From assembly GCA_002862465.1 (NCBI GenBank), contig PKDD01000139.1, forward strand, positions 1 to 64,000: 64,000 nucleotides of DNA, read 5' to 3'. Below the pieces are notes generated by a model. It had not been told where the DNA came from and searched no databases. It saw only the letters and a list, made by a program, of their open reading frames with translations. Both the position numbers and the translations under genes were made by a program. This document shows, in pieces, positions 31,735-41,473 of this stretch. This stretch comes from Haliea sp. GTDB taxonomy: Bacteria; Pseudomonadota; Gammaproteobacteria; Pseudomonadales; Halieaceae. Numbering within the stretch: position 1 is the stretch's first letter; each line of letters starts with the position of its first letter.

Positions 31735-34700
31735 TTAATGCTCAAGCGGCGTGACGTGCGCGATAGTCTTATTAATACGCCAGCTAGCTAGGTCTTCCAA
31801 AATCATATACAAGCAGGGTATCAAAAGCAGCGTAATTACAGTGGCAAATACAATGCCATACGCCAAAGATATCGCCATGGGTAGCATTTGTTCTGCCTGC
31901 GTCGTGCGTTCTGTTAGCATCGGTAACAGGCCAAAAAAAGTTGTCAGTGAAGTCAGCAGGATTGCTCGAAAGCGCCTTGCCCCGGCCTCTACTACCGCGG
32001 CATAGCGCTCTGTGCCATTGGCCACGGCCTTGTTGACGAAGTCCACCAGTATGAGGCTGTCATTGACGACTACGCCACTTAGCGCAATGACACCCATCAG
32101 TGACATCATGCTCATCGGGTACCCCATTACCCAGTGGCCAAATATTGCACCGATCATGCCGAAGGGAATGACCCCCATTATGATCAAAGGCTGCAGATAA
32201 GACTTGGTGGGGATCGCCAGCAAGGCATAAATTCCAAACAGTGCCAAGGAGAAACCTATGATCATGCTGACAGCCATTTTGGCCTCTTCATCTGCAGCAC
32301 CAGAGATACCGTAGCTCAGTCCAGGATATTTTTTCTGCAGTGAGGGTATCAGATTATTTTCAATATCCGTGATGACTTTGGCGGGCTCGACGACCTGCTT
32401 ATTAGCTTCGGCCGTTAGCTCCGCAGCCCGTTGATAGTTGATGCGTGTTGCTTTTACTAGGCCCTGTTTAACTTGCAGGTCGGCCACAGTGTCAAACGGC
32501 ACCTCATCTCCGGCTGGTGTTCGGATAAACATATTGCTCAAGCTGCTGACGTTCTCGCGGTCTTCCTTAGGGTAGCGCACCATGACCTTGACCTCATCGA
32601 TGCCACGCTGCACACGCTGAGCTTCTGCGCCATAAAACGCGTGTCGTACTTGGGTGCCTAAGTCATAGCGAGTAATGCCCAGAGCCTCTGCCTCAGGCAG
32701 GATATCGAGATGGAACTCATCAGAAGTATCGCTAACGCCGTTGCGGATATCGTAAAGCCCTGTGTAACGTCTTAATCCTTCCTCAAAGTCGGCGGCGGCA
32801 TTTTTGAGCGTGCTAAAATTATTATGCATGAGGTCAAACGCAATGGATGGTCCGAAGCTTGGACCCTCCGCGCTGGTAATAGAGAATACTTCTGCGCCGT
32901 GTATTTTCCCAACTTCTTTGCGCCAGCGTTCTTCGACTTGACGCGTTGAAATCGTTCGTTCGTCTTCCTTGGTTAACTCGACATCAATGCGCCCGTTAAT
33001 GCGCTCAAACCCATAGGTGGCCATGTGCCGGAGTAAACGTTCGTCGGGAGCGCCCTCGCTGCGGTATCGATCTTCTATCGCGGTAAACGCATTGGCGATC
33101 TGACTGATGGCCTGCAGTGTGCGCTCTTCCGGTGTGCCCGGAGACATGCGCAATTCAACCTGCAAAAACTCCCCCGGAGTATCGGGTGACAATACTGTTC
33201 GCACGGAACCGCCTGCCACAAGCCCCGCAGACAGTATTAGCAGCATTAGGAAAAAGGCCAGCGTCATGTAGCGATTGTCAACGCAGCGCAACATAAAAGG
33301 CTTATACCGCTGCTGTACAAATTTACTTAAAGTTCTGTTAACGGCTTCTTGTACATGGTCAATTTTTAGTAGGACAGCGTTAGAAGCAGGCTTAGAATGC
33401 GCGAGGTGAGCTGGTAGAATCCATTTTGACTCTACTAGCGAAAAGCATAGACACATAATTACGACCCAGCCACAGGCTGCCGGAAAGGCTCCAAATATCC
33501 CGTCTATGAACAGTGAAGGTAGAAAAGCCATAATGGTGGTCAATACGCCAAAGGTGGCCGGGGTCGCTACGCGATAGACACCATTGATTACGTTTGTAAC
33601 GCTGTGGCCTAATTCTTCCGTCTCGGAATAAGCGCTTTCCCCCATAATGATGGCATCATCGACCACGATGCCCAGCACCAGTATGAAGCCAAATATGCTG
33701 ATCATATTCAGTGATTGACCGATAAAGCTTGTGTTAATCAATGCCATGGCGCCAAGGAAACATACGGGTATCCCCAGCATGACCCAAAACGCTAATTTTA
33801 TTTCCAAAAATAAGGCAAGAATGATAAATACGAGTAGCGCACCCATCGCTAGGTTTTTTACCATCATGCCGAGGCGGCCCTTCAGGTAATAGGTCGTGTC
33901 ATACCAGATATCAAGCTTAACTCCTTCGGGCAGTGTATCAACTTTTTCTGCAGCATAAGCCTTGACCGCATCTGCCGTTTCGATGATGTCTTGGTTACCC
34001 ATTGAGAAAACGCTAACGCCAAGCGAATAATCACCGTTGAAGGCTGCAAATCCGGCAGAGTCGACGAAACCGTCGTTGACCTCAGCGATATCACCCAGCA
34101 TCAGGCGGGTGCCGTCTGGCCACGTTTTTACAACGATGCTCTCAAAATCCTGCTGGACGTAGGCCTGCCCCATCGTCCGCAACATGATTTCGCCATTATC
34201 AGTGCGTACCGAGCCCGCGGGGAGATCCAGCGATGATGCAGAGATGATATTGGCGATATCCCCCAAGTTGAGGTGATATTCGCGCAGCAATTGTTCGGAC
34301 ACTTCGATGGCGATTTCATAATCTCGAGCGCCGACCACACTGGCTGCGGAGATGGCAGGGTAGGTCAATAGTTCGCGCCGGACTTGATCAGCAAGTGCCT
34401 TCATGCCGCGTTCATTAACGTTGCCTGACAATTGCACTGTGAGGGCTGGAAATAGTAACTCTGGCTGACTGATAACAGGCTTTTCCGCTTGTTCGGGAAA
34501 GTTTTGTATGCCATCAACCCTGCTTTGGATGTCAGCCATTAATTTGGGGAGATCAATGCCGTCTTGCGGCTCAATCATCATAAAGGCTCTCGACTCGAAT
34601 GAGTCTGACTCGATGCGCTTTATACCGTCGATGTCGTTAATCGATTCTTCGATTTTAAGCACGACACCCTGCTCGACCTCTTCCGGTGCTGAGCCAGGAT

Positions 34701-34869
34701 AAGCCACAGAGATAAAAATTGCTTCAATATCGAAGGCCGGAAACATTGCGCGCTGGATATTAAAAGCCGATCCCAAGCCCACGGTCATGATGATCAACAT
34801 AAGAAGATTGGCTGCCACCGGATTTTGCGCAAACCAAGCGATGATCCCTTTTTTATGATGTGAGGGCAT
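31735..34869 (-). CDS. RND efflux transporter, inner membrane permease
   Basis: HAE1/AcrB-type permease, GFILVLGIVVDDAIIMGE, duplicated TM architecture. Confidence 0.95.
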   Translation of the reverse strand: MPSHHKKGIIAWFAQNPVAANLLMLIIMTVGLGSAFNIQRAMFPAFDIEAIFISVAYPGSAPEEVEQGVVLKIEESINDIDGIKRIESDSFESRAFMMIEPQDGIDLPKLMADIQSRVDGIQNFPEQAEKPVISQPELLFPALTVQLSGNVNERGMKALADQVRRELLTYPAISAASVVGARDYEIAIEVSEQLLREYHLNLGDIANIISASSLDLPAGSVRTDNGEIMLRTMGQAYVQQDFESIVVKTWPDGTRLMLGDIAEVNDGFVDSAGFAAFNGDYSLGVSVFSMGNQDIIETADAVKAYAAEKVDTLPEGVKLDIWYDTTYYLKGRLGMMVKNLAMGALLVFIILALFLEIKLAFWVMLGIPVCFLGAMALINTSFIGQSLNMISIFGFILVLGIVVDDAIIMGESAYSETEELGHSVTNVINGVYRVATPATFGVLTTIMAFLPSLFIDGIFGAFPAACGWVVIMCLCFSLVESKWILPAHLAHSKPASNAVLLKIDHVQEAVNRTLSKFVQQRYKPFMLRCVDNRYMTLAFFLMLLILSAGLVAGGSVRTVLSPDTPGEFLQVELRMSPGTPEERTLQAISQIANAFTAIEDRYRSEGAPDERLLRHMATYGFERINGRIDVELTKEDERTISTRQVEERWRKEVGKIHGAEVFSITSAEGPSFGPSIAFDLMHNNFSTLKNAAADFEEGLRRYTGLYDIRNGVSDTSDEFHLDILPEAEALGITRYDLGTQVRHAFYGAEAQRVQRGIDEVKVMVRYPKEDRENVSSLSNMFIRTPAGDEVPFDTVADLQVKQGLVKATRINYQRAAELTAEANKQVVEPAKVITDIENNLIPSLQKKYPGLSYGISGAADEEAKMAVSMIIGFSLALFGIYALLAIPTKSYLQPLIIMGVIPFGMIGAIFGHWVMGYPMSMMSLMGVIALSGVVVNDSLILVDFVNKAVANGTERYAAVVEAGARRFRAILLTSLTTFFGLLPMLTERTTQAEQMLPMAISLAYGIVFATVITLLLIPCLYMILEDLASWRINKTIAHVTPLEH

Positions 34870-36158
34870 TAGTTGTCATAGCTGTTGTTGTTTGGAAGTT
34901 TTGCTGCGGCTGTCGTTTCAGTGGCCTCTGGATCCGGCTGTGTCTGCAGTCTGCCCGATGGGTCAAGCATGTTACTCGGTATCTGTGACTCTATGCGAAC
35001 TTCCGCGCCCTCGTATGAGTTGTCTAACGTTGTCAGCGAGACCAGATTCCCATCGCTTAGGCCAGCGCTGACATAAATAAAGTCGCCGCCGGTGCGTAAT
35101 AAGGTCACGTTGCGAGTCCGCAGATGTCCAGTCTCATCGATGATCCATACATTGTTGCCTGGCCGAATAATGTAGCGGGGCAGTCGGACAATATTGAGCA
35201 GTTCCTTGCCCTCGATACTAGCATTCACAAAGCTACCAATCCGCAGTGGCTCGTTATAGGGGGATTGCAGGCCGTAAGGGTCTTTGATACGCGCAACACT
35301 GAAAAGTACGCGAGAACGCGCATCAAAAACACCTTCCGTGTGATGCAAGTAAGCGTTCCAGTGTTTCACTTTGCCGCCCACCTCAGTATATAAGTCGATA
35401 GGTGAGCCATTTTCCATCGTGCCGAGTTCAGGCAGTTCAAGGTACTCTAATTTGTTCTGTGGTATTGGCAGGCGTACCTCTGCATATTCCACGGAAAAAA
35501 GCTCTCCCAGTGGTGTGCCAGCGGCGACAAATTGACCTAGCTCACTGCGTTTTGTTCTGATCAGCGCATCGTAAGGCGCTTTTATAATAGTGCGCTCTAG
35601 ATTGTCTCTGGCAGTATTAAGGTCTGCCTGTGCGGCCAGCATTTGCGCCAGGGCTTGATCCAACTGTGGTTTACGTAAGTAAAGATCTTCGGATGCTTGC
35701 GTGCGCTGCTTACCTTTTGATGTCTTCTTCCATTCCTGCTCTGCGACTTTTGCGCGGCCTGTTTCCTGCGCCAGATTGCTTTGTGCAGACTTCACAGAAG
35801 CTTCCGCGCGCAATAGGTTCGTTTCGTAATCTCGGGGGTCAATTCGCAGCAAGACATCATCTTTGGCTACGAACCCGCCGACGATAAATGCGGGAGATAC
35901 TTCGATAATTCGTCCGTTAACTTCTGAAAGGAGCGAAGTCTCCTGCAACGGGGTTACTGTGCCCTGCGCCTGAACCGGAATGCGCAGACTCTGCTTCACA
36001 ACCTTTGTCACGTCTACGCTAACGCGCTGTCTGATGGGTTCTTCAATACTTGCTGGGGTCCGGTTCAAGTAAAGCAGCGTCGTGATCAGAACCGAGCCTG
36101 CTAGCATAACAACCGAAAAGAAAACCTGTTTGTTTCTTGAGACCACTGTCACTACCAA
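34869..36158 (-). CDS. RND efflux periplasmic adaptor (membrane fusion protein)
   Basis: VQAQGTVTPLQETSLLSEVNGRI..., coiled-coil hairpin, APYDALI; overlaps permease start. Confidence 0.94.
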   Translation of the reverse strand: MVVTVVSRNKQVFFSVVMLAGSVLITTLLYLNRTPASIEEPIRQRVSVDVTKVVKQSLRIPVQAQGTVTPLQETSLLSEVNGRIIEVSPAFIVGGFVAKDDVLLRIDPRDYETNLLRAEASVKSAQSNLAQETGRAKVAEQEWKKTSKGKQRTQASEDLYLRKPQLDQALAQMLAAQADLNTARDNLERTIIKAPYDALIRTKRSELGQFVAAGTPLGELFSVEYAEVRLPIPQNKLEYLELPELGTMENGSPIDLYTEVGGKVKHWNAYLHHTEGVFDARSRVLFSVARIKDPYGLQSPYNEPLRIGSFVNASIEGKELLNIVRLPRYIIRPGNNVWIIDETGHLRTRNVTLLRTGGDFIYVSAGLSDGNLVSLTTLDNSYEGAEVRIESQIPSNMLDPSGRLQTQPDPEATETTAAAKLPNNNSYDN

Positions 36159-36168
36159 TTAGAGTTTG

Positions 36169-36253
36169 CTAATAAAGAGAGCGCTTAATCGCGCTGATGC
36201 AGACGTTCTGACATGTACAGTAGATATTTAACCATAATTTAGCTCTTTATTAG
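36169..36253. repeat. Inverted repeat ctaataaagag / ctctttattag
   Basis: Perfect 11-bp arms 36169-36179 and 36243-36253 in the divergent intergenic region. Confidence 0.75.
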
Positions 36254-36312
36254 TGTGAAATACTTGTAATTAAACGGTTTGCATACATCTGACTGATGCA
36301 AGAGTTGGAGGG

Positions 36313-36321
36313 TGGTATACT
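36313..36321 (+). promoter_or_regulatory. Putative extended -10 promoter for maoC
   Basis: TGG-TATACT located 35 nt before the ATG at 36357. Confidence 0.5.
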
Positions 36322-36356
36322 ACTGAATACGTCGTATAAAAAAAGGAATGCGCCCT

Positions 36357-36812
36357 ATGGCAACATTGTTTGAAAACCCCGCCGCACTGTTGGATGCTGT
36401 CGGACAACATCTGGGTTACAGCGGCTGGGAAGCCATAAGCCAGCAACGTATCAATCAGTTTGCCGACGCCACCGGCGACCACCAGTGGATTCACATAGAC
36501 CCCAAAAAAGCGGCGGAGGGGCCTTTCGGAACGACCATAGCACATGGCTATCTCACGCTGTCTATGGCAAATCTTTTTTTGCCTCAGATCATGCAGGTAG
36601 ATAATACCTCCATGGGTGTTAACTACGGTTGCGAAAAAGTACGTTTTCCCGCAGCGGTGCCAGTTGGAAGTCGGATAAGGGGCGGCGGGGAAATTATTAC
36701 TGCTGAAGAGGTGAAGGGCAGCGTACAGGTCGTTGTGCGCATGACAATTGAGATTGAAGACGGCGAACGCCCCGCCTGCGTGTTAGACACGATCAGCCGC
36801 TTTTTCCCCTAG
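36357..36812 (+). CDS. MaoC family (R)-specific enoyl-CoA hydratase
   Basis: FADATGDHQWIHIDPKKAAEGPFGTTIAHGYLTLSM hydratase motif. Confidence 0.93.
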   Translation: MATLFENPAALLDAVGQHLGYSGWEAISQQRINQFADATGDHQWIHIDPKKAAEGPFGTTIAHGYLTLSMANLFLPQIMQVDNTSMGVNYGCEKVRFPAAVPVGSRIRGGGEIITAEEVKGSVQVVVRMTIEIEDGERPACVLDTISRFFP

Positions 36813-36877
36813 GCGGCCTAACAAAGGTGTTTATTTTACCGACAGGGCCCGCCGAATTTCCTCCGGGAGGCACTTGA

Positions 36878-37570
36878 GTGCTGGAAACAAGTGATCTTAT
36901 AGAGCAAGTCTATCCCGCCGCCACAGTGGTTTTGATACGCGATTGTGTGGATGGTATCGAGGTGCTTTTGGTGCAGCGCAGCAAAGCAGTGCAGCACATG
37001 GGTGGAATGTGGGTATTTCCCGGCGGCAAGGTAGAGCAGGCGGATTATCCTAGTAACCGCGACGATTATCAGGCAGCGGTAAATGCAGCTATCCGCGAGA
37101 CTGAAGAAGAGGCAGGTCTGCGTATCACTGCAGAGCAGTTGATGTACTTGTCGCACTGGACAACGCCCGAAGGTGCGAAAAAACGCTTTGCCACCTGGTT
37201 TTTCTTGGCGATATTAGGCGACGGGCAGGAAGTTCAGGTGGACGGCGGTGAGATCGCACTTCACCGCTGGTTGACTCCGAAAGTAGCATTGGCGGCGTCA
37301 GCAGATTCGGAGCACCCTTTGCGGCTGATGCCGCCGACTTTTGTGAGCCTCTCAGACATTGCGGATTGTAAAACCGCAGTTGAGGTCACAAAGAAAGTCT
37401 GCGGCCGTGACGCCATCGTATATGAGCCGCGCGTGGCTTTGCTCGATGACGGCATTTGCTTTTTGTATGCAGGTGACGCCGGTCATCATAACTCGAATCT
37501 AAATACCAAAGGTCCGCGTCATCGCCTTTACATGGTAAATGACCAACTAAAATATATCCGAGAATGCTGA
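36878..37570 (+). CDS. NUDIX hydrolase
   Basis: GGKVEQADYPSN...AAIRETEEEAGL Nudix box; GTG start. Confidence 0.9.
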   Translation: MLETSDLIEQVYPAATVVLIRDCVDGIEVLLVQRSKAVQHMGGMWVFPGGKVEQADYPSNRDDYQAAVNAAIRETEEEAGLRITAEQLMYLSHWTTPEGAKKRFATWFFLAILGDGQEVQVDGGEIALHRWLTPKVALAASADSEHPLRLMPPTFVSLSDIADCKTAVEVTKKVCGRDAIVYEPRVALLDDGICFLYAGDAGHHNSNLNTKGPRHRLYMVNDQLKYIREC

Positions 37571-37807
37571 CGCTCGCTGGACAAAAAATTAAGTGGCTAA
37601 AACGAGTGCATATCGGGGTGACAAGTCGAAGGCGTCTGTCAACAGATCTTACGGCTGCTCGGAAGTCATCCGGACTGCGTCCGACTGTGACTCGCGGGTT
37701 ATTGTTAGCGCGTTGTCCGTTCGATGCTAGTGCAGGGCCAGCAGAGATGGTAGCATTTGGTCGGGTTTCTCAGGCAAGGCTCACTGTAGGAACCTTGGGC
37801 AATAGGC

Positions 37808-38995
37808 CTATTTTTTAACGATTACCGAACTGCCGTGGCCAAACAACCCTTGATTGGCGGTAATGCCGACTTGTGCACCCTCCACTTGCCTATCCCCCGC
37901 CTCCCCACGTAACTGCCAGGTCAGTTCACAAATTTGTGACAGGGCCTGTGCCGGGACCGCCTCGCCGAAACAGGCCAAGCCGCCGGAGACGTTGACCGGG
38001 ATTTTACCGCCAAGTGCGGTGTCACCGGCGCGCAATAGGCCTGCCGACTCGCCTCGCGGGGCTAACTGCAAATCCTCAATCCAGTCGAGTTCTAATGCGG
38101 TGGATAAGTCATAGACTTCTGCTAGGCTGATATCTTCGGGACCTATACCTGCTTCTTCGTAAGCCTTTAAGGGTATCATGGAGCGGTAGGCATGCGCCTC
38201 CACGCCGCTAGCCGCCGCCGAGTCTGTGGCTATATCGGGCATTTCTAACACACCGCTAGCAAAGGTCGGTGTTACCGTCGAAATTGCCGCCACGCGCGGC
38301 GCGTTGGGTTTGCCTAGTTTGCGCGCATATTCCAAACTGGATACGATTAAGGCCGCTCCACCGTCGCTGGTAGCGCAAATATCCATCAGTCGCAAAGGAT
38401 CGGCAACCATGGCGGAAGCCGCGACATCCTCGGCAGTAAAGCATTTGCGATAGCGTGCCCGCGGATTTTTGCTGCCCACCAATGAATTCTTGACCTTGAC
38501 CGCAGCAAAATCCTCTAAAGTATCGCCATAGAGATCTATCCGGCGTCGGGCATAGAGTGCAAAGTAGGTCGGGTTGGTGATGCCGAGGTAGAAACGGACC
38601 CAATCAGGATCCTCTGGTCGATAACCGCCTGCGGGTGCAAGAAATCCTTTTGGCGTTGTATCAGCACCTACAACAAGGGCAACGTCGCACTCGCCGGACA
38701 AAATTTTATTGCGCGCCGCCGCCAACGCTTGAGATCCGGATGCACAGGCTGCATAGGATGTGTTGACCTCTGCCCCTTGCCAACCTAATGCCTGCGCGAA
38801 AGTGGCACCGGCCACAAACCCCGGATAGCCGCAGCGTATTGTGGCGCCGCCAGAGACAAACTTAATGTCCTGCCATGGTACTCCTGCATCTGCCAGTGCC
38901 TCCCGCGCTGCTGCCACACCGTATTGTACAAAGTTGTGGCCCCATTTTCCCCAGGGGTGCATGCCAGCGCCCAGAATTGCGATTTCATCGGACAT
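37808..38995 (-). CDS. Thiolase family protein (lipid-transfer/SCP2-thiolase-like)
   Basis: SYAACASGSQALAAARNKILSGECDVALVVGAD; C-terminal GLFGHGSSVIV. Confidence 0.88.
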   Translation of the reverse strand: MSDEIAILGAGMHPWGKWGHNFVQYGVAAAREALADAGVPWQDIKFVSGGATIRCGYPGFVAGATFAQALGWQGAEVNTSYAACASGSQALAAARNKILSGECDVALVVGADTTPKGFLAPAGGYRPEDPDWVRFYLGITNPTYFALYARRRIDLYGDTLEDFAAVKVKNSLVGSKNPRARYRKCFTAEDVAASAMVADPLRLMDICATSDGGAALIVSSLEYARKLGKPNAPRVAAISTVTPTFASGVLEMPDIATDSAAASGVEAHAYRSMIPLKAYEEAGIGPEDISLAEVYDLSTALELDWIEDLQLAPRGESAGLLRAGDTALGGKIPVNVSGGLACFGEAVPAQALSQICELTWQLRGEAGDRQVEGAQVGITANQGLFGHGSSVIVKK

Positions 38996-39023
38996 AATGT
39001 TGTACTCCAGATTTAGCCGGTAA

Positions 39024-39458
39024 CTATTGCGTCAGTGGTTGCCACTTCCAGGTGACTTTGATGTCGTCGTCTGTTTCATGGAGTGCTTCCAGCACCAGTT
39101 CCATTGGCATACCAACTTTTAGATCGTCCACTGTCAATCCTTCAATGACTTGACCTAATATGACCATTTGCTCCGTTTCAAGCTGCACTCCAGCAATTGC
39201 ATAGGGCACAAAAGGGTCTGCTGCGACAAACGGCGCAGGAGGTTTATAGCAGGCGTTGGTGTAGCTCCAAACTTTACCTGTCCGACTGAGTTCCACCTCG
39301 CGAAAATTTGTACTGTTGCAGTGAGGGTTTCTGCAGTAGTCGTTCTGCTTCGGAAAGAAATACGTGCCACACTCTGTGCATTGACTGCCTATCAGGTGCG
39401 GTTTCACTTGCATCGTGTGCCAGCCTTCAATGGCAGGCGCAAGGGGCTTTGCGCTCAT
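39024..39458 (-). CDS. Zn-ribbon / OB-fold DUF35 protein
   Basis: Rubredoxin-like CTECGTYFFPKQNDYCRNPHC followed by OB-fold; upstream partner of the thiolase. Confidence 0.88.
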   Translation of the reverse strand: MSAKPLAPAIEGWHTMQVKPHLIGSQCTECGTYFFPKQNDYCRNPHCNSTNFREVELSRTGKVWSYTNACYKPPAPFVAADPFVPYAIAGVQLETEQMVILGQVIEGLTVDDLKVGMPMELVLEALHETDDDIKVTWKWQPLTQ

Positions 39459-39652
39459 ATGTTGACTCCCTAAAAAACGTACACAGGGTACTACTGGCAA
39501 GCAGATACAGGCAAGGACCTATTGGTATTATACGATCGCAGGTCGAATAGGTCTGTCATGGCAGACTTGCTTCCATTGTCTAAGTGTGAGTCTTTGCTTT
39601 ACGGTCTGCTTTTGACAAAGTGTCTAGCTTAAAGGGTGTTCAACATCACGCC

Positions 39653-39682
39653 TAGACAGTTGACAGAGGGCTCTACTATACT
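39653..39682 (+). promoter_or_regulatory. Putative promoter (sigma70/sigmaS-like) for the entericidin-like gene
   Basis: TAGACA (39653-39658), 18-nt spacer, CTATACT -10. Confidence 0.5.
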
Positions 39683-39742
39683 ATTCGTCACGACATTGTT
39701 TCTTTTTAAAGTTGTCATTTCATTAAACTCAAAGGATTTCTG

Positions 39743-39907
39743 ATGAAAAATATACAAACTAGTGCCAAGCAAATACTCGTTGCGACATTCATCGCTACAG
39801 TGGTCTTTCTTAGCGGATGCAACACTGTCGCAGGTGTTGGCAAAGACGTTCAGGCGGCGGGAGAATCAACAACAAAAGCCGCAGACAAAGTCAGCGACAA
39901 GCTTTAA
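39743..39907 (+). CDS. Entericidin EcnA/B-like small lipoprotein (54 aa)
   Basis: MKNIQTSAKQILVATFIATVVFLSGCNTVAGVGKDVQAAGESTTKAADKVSDKL; lipobox LSGC, entericidin CNTVAGVGKD core; too short for the supplied ORF track. Confidence 0.88.
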   Translation: MKNIQTSAKQILVATFIATVVFLSGCNTVAGVGKDVQAAGESTTKAADKVSDKL

Positions 39908-40092
39908 AAACTCCCTGAGTCGGCCGTGGATGTGTTAATACCTTCTTTTATCAGCGTATCCGCGCCACCGTCCAACAAGTAGTTGCTCCGAGCTGTTTTA
40001 GATACAAGCAAACAAAGGGAAACTTATAGAGTGGCCGTTTTTTTGAATACGCTGCCAATATTGTAATCCCATGTGGACGTAATTAATTAGGA

Positions 40093-40863
40093 ATGACTAT
40101 GCGTGTTTATGCAATGACAGGTGGTGCAACAGGTATTGGTGCGGAGCTAAAGCGGCAGTTGCAAACATGCGGACACACGGTGATTTCGGTGGATATCAAG
40201 GAGGGTGATATCATCGCTGACCTTTCAGTATTAGAAGGGCGCAAGGCTGCTGTGGAAGGGATACAGCGGTTAGCGCCGGATGGTCTAGACGGTTTTATCC
40301 CCTGTGCCGGTTTGCCTCCAGTTGCCAGACCGTTATCACTGATTGCCCAGGTTAATTATTTCGCTGTAGTGGCTACCGTTGAAGGGTTGCTAGGATTATT
40401 GAAGAAGAAAAAGGGTAGCGTGCTATTCGTCTCATCAAACTCCGCTCCTATGGTTGCGGCCGATGATCCTTTTGTCCAAGCGTGTTTGACGGGTAACGAG
40501 GAAGCGGCGTGCGCCGCGGTCGAGTCGCGTGACGGACATACGGCATACGCTGGCTCCAAACGCGCGGCGACTATCTGGATGCGCCGACACGCAGTGGAAT
40601 ACGCTGCAGCCGGAGTGCGTATGAATGCTGTCGCACCAGGCATTACGATGACGCCCCTGACTGACCTCGTGTTTGCGGATCCTGAACTGGGTCAAGTGAT
40701 GAAAGAGTTTGGTGATTCTGTCCCTGTGGGCCGCACCGCTCAGCCAGTTGACATTGCAAACACCATGCGGTTCATGCTCAGCGATGATGCCAGTTATCTT
40801 TGCGGTTCTGTTGTTTTCGTCGACGGGGGTTCTGACGCCATGCTGCGCTCAGAGGATTTTTGA
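40093..40863 (+). CDS. SDR family oxidoreductase (3-alpha-hydroxysteroid dehydrogenase/CR-like)
   Basis: TGGATGIGAELKRQL, YAGSKRAATIWMRR, NAVAPG, FVDGGSDA. Confidence 0.9.
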   Translation: MTMRVYAMTGGATGIGAELKRQLQTCGHTVISVDIKEGDIIADLSVLEGRKAAVEGIQRLAPDGLDGFIPCAGLPPVARPLSLIAQVNYFAVVATVEGLLGLLKKKKGSVLFVSSNSAPMVAADDPFVQACLTGNEEAACAAVESRDGHTAYAGSKRAATIWMRRHAVEYAAAGVRMNAVAPGITMTPLTDLVFADPELGQVMKEFGDSVPVGRTAQPVDIANTMRFMLSDDASYLCGSVVFVDGGSDAMLRSEDF

Positions 40864-40879
40864 AGGATGAGACATTGGC

Positions 40880-41473
40880 CTATTTTACCCGGTCTTTCTC
40901 GATATCCGTAGCGATGATGTCGCTGAGTTGAAAGAGCAGTTTGCTATAAGCCTCAGCGACTTTTTCTGGTTCCGAAGTCCCCAAAGACAGCGGCAGTTGG
41001 AGTTGACTGATGCGGCGTTTTACGGGCTCGTCATTAATCGGCCGATACACCAGCCATTCCGCCTTTAGACTCGCTTCATTCTTGTTTGCGTCTAACTGCA
41101 GTATATTAACTTTGACACCATAGTCGGGCGCACGTTTTGGACTCCAAGGGAAAAAGCGCACGTTTTGTGTTTGTAAAAGTCCCGAGAGATTAAGCGCCAA
41201 CACACGCTGTATTCCGTCCTCAAGGGGTTCACCCCACATGTCCAGACTTGCTACATATAAAGTGTTTTGATCTTGGTTATAGACAAGATTTTCGCGTATC
41301 AAGTATTCGGGCACTACAATGGGGCCAACACCTATTGCCGGCGTGTCGCCAATTGCTGCGGTAGATTTACTGGCGGACAGTACATAATAGTTGTTAGGCG
41401 GACTGCTGCCGCAGCCAGTAAGCATTAGACCGAGAATCATTAGCCACAATAGCGGCAGGAATTGTCTGCTCAT
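40880..41473 (-). CDS. ABC-type transport auxiliary lipoprotein, PqiC-like
   Basis: Lipobox LMLTGCG; NNYYVLSAS..., follows MlaD-family gene. Confidence 0.88.
   Translation of the reverse strand: MSRQFLPLLWLMILGLMLTGCGSSPPNNYYVLSASKSTAAIGDTPAIGVGPIVVPEYLIRENLVYNQDQNTLYVASLDMWGEPLEDGIQRVLALNLSGLLQTQNVRFFPWSPKRAPDYGVKVNILQLDANKNEASLKAEWLVYRPINDEPVKRRISQLQLPLSLGTSEPEKVAEAYSKLLFQLSDIIATDIEKDRVK

Noticed and set aside
37564-37818. 84-aa + strand ORF downstream of the NUDIX gene
   Set aside because: No recognisable domain or convincing ribosome binding site, and it overlaps the stop of the thiolase gene; left unannotated
39501-39742. Possible tRNA or riboswitch upstream of the entericidin-like gene
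   Set aside because: No cloverleaf or conserved riboswitch core could be drawn; only a promoter is supportable
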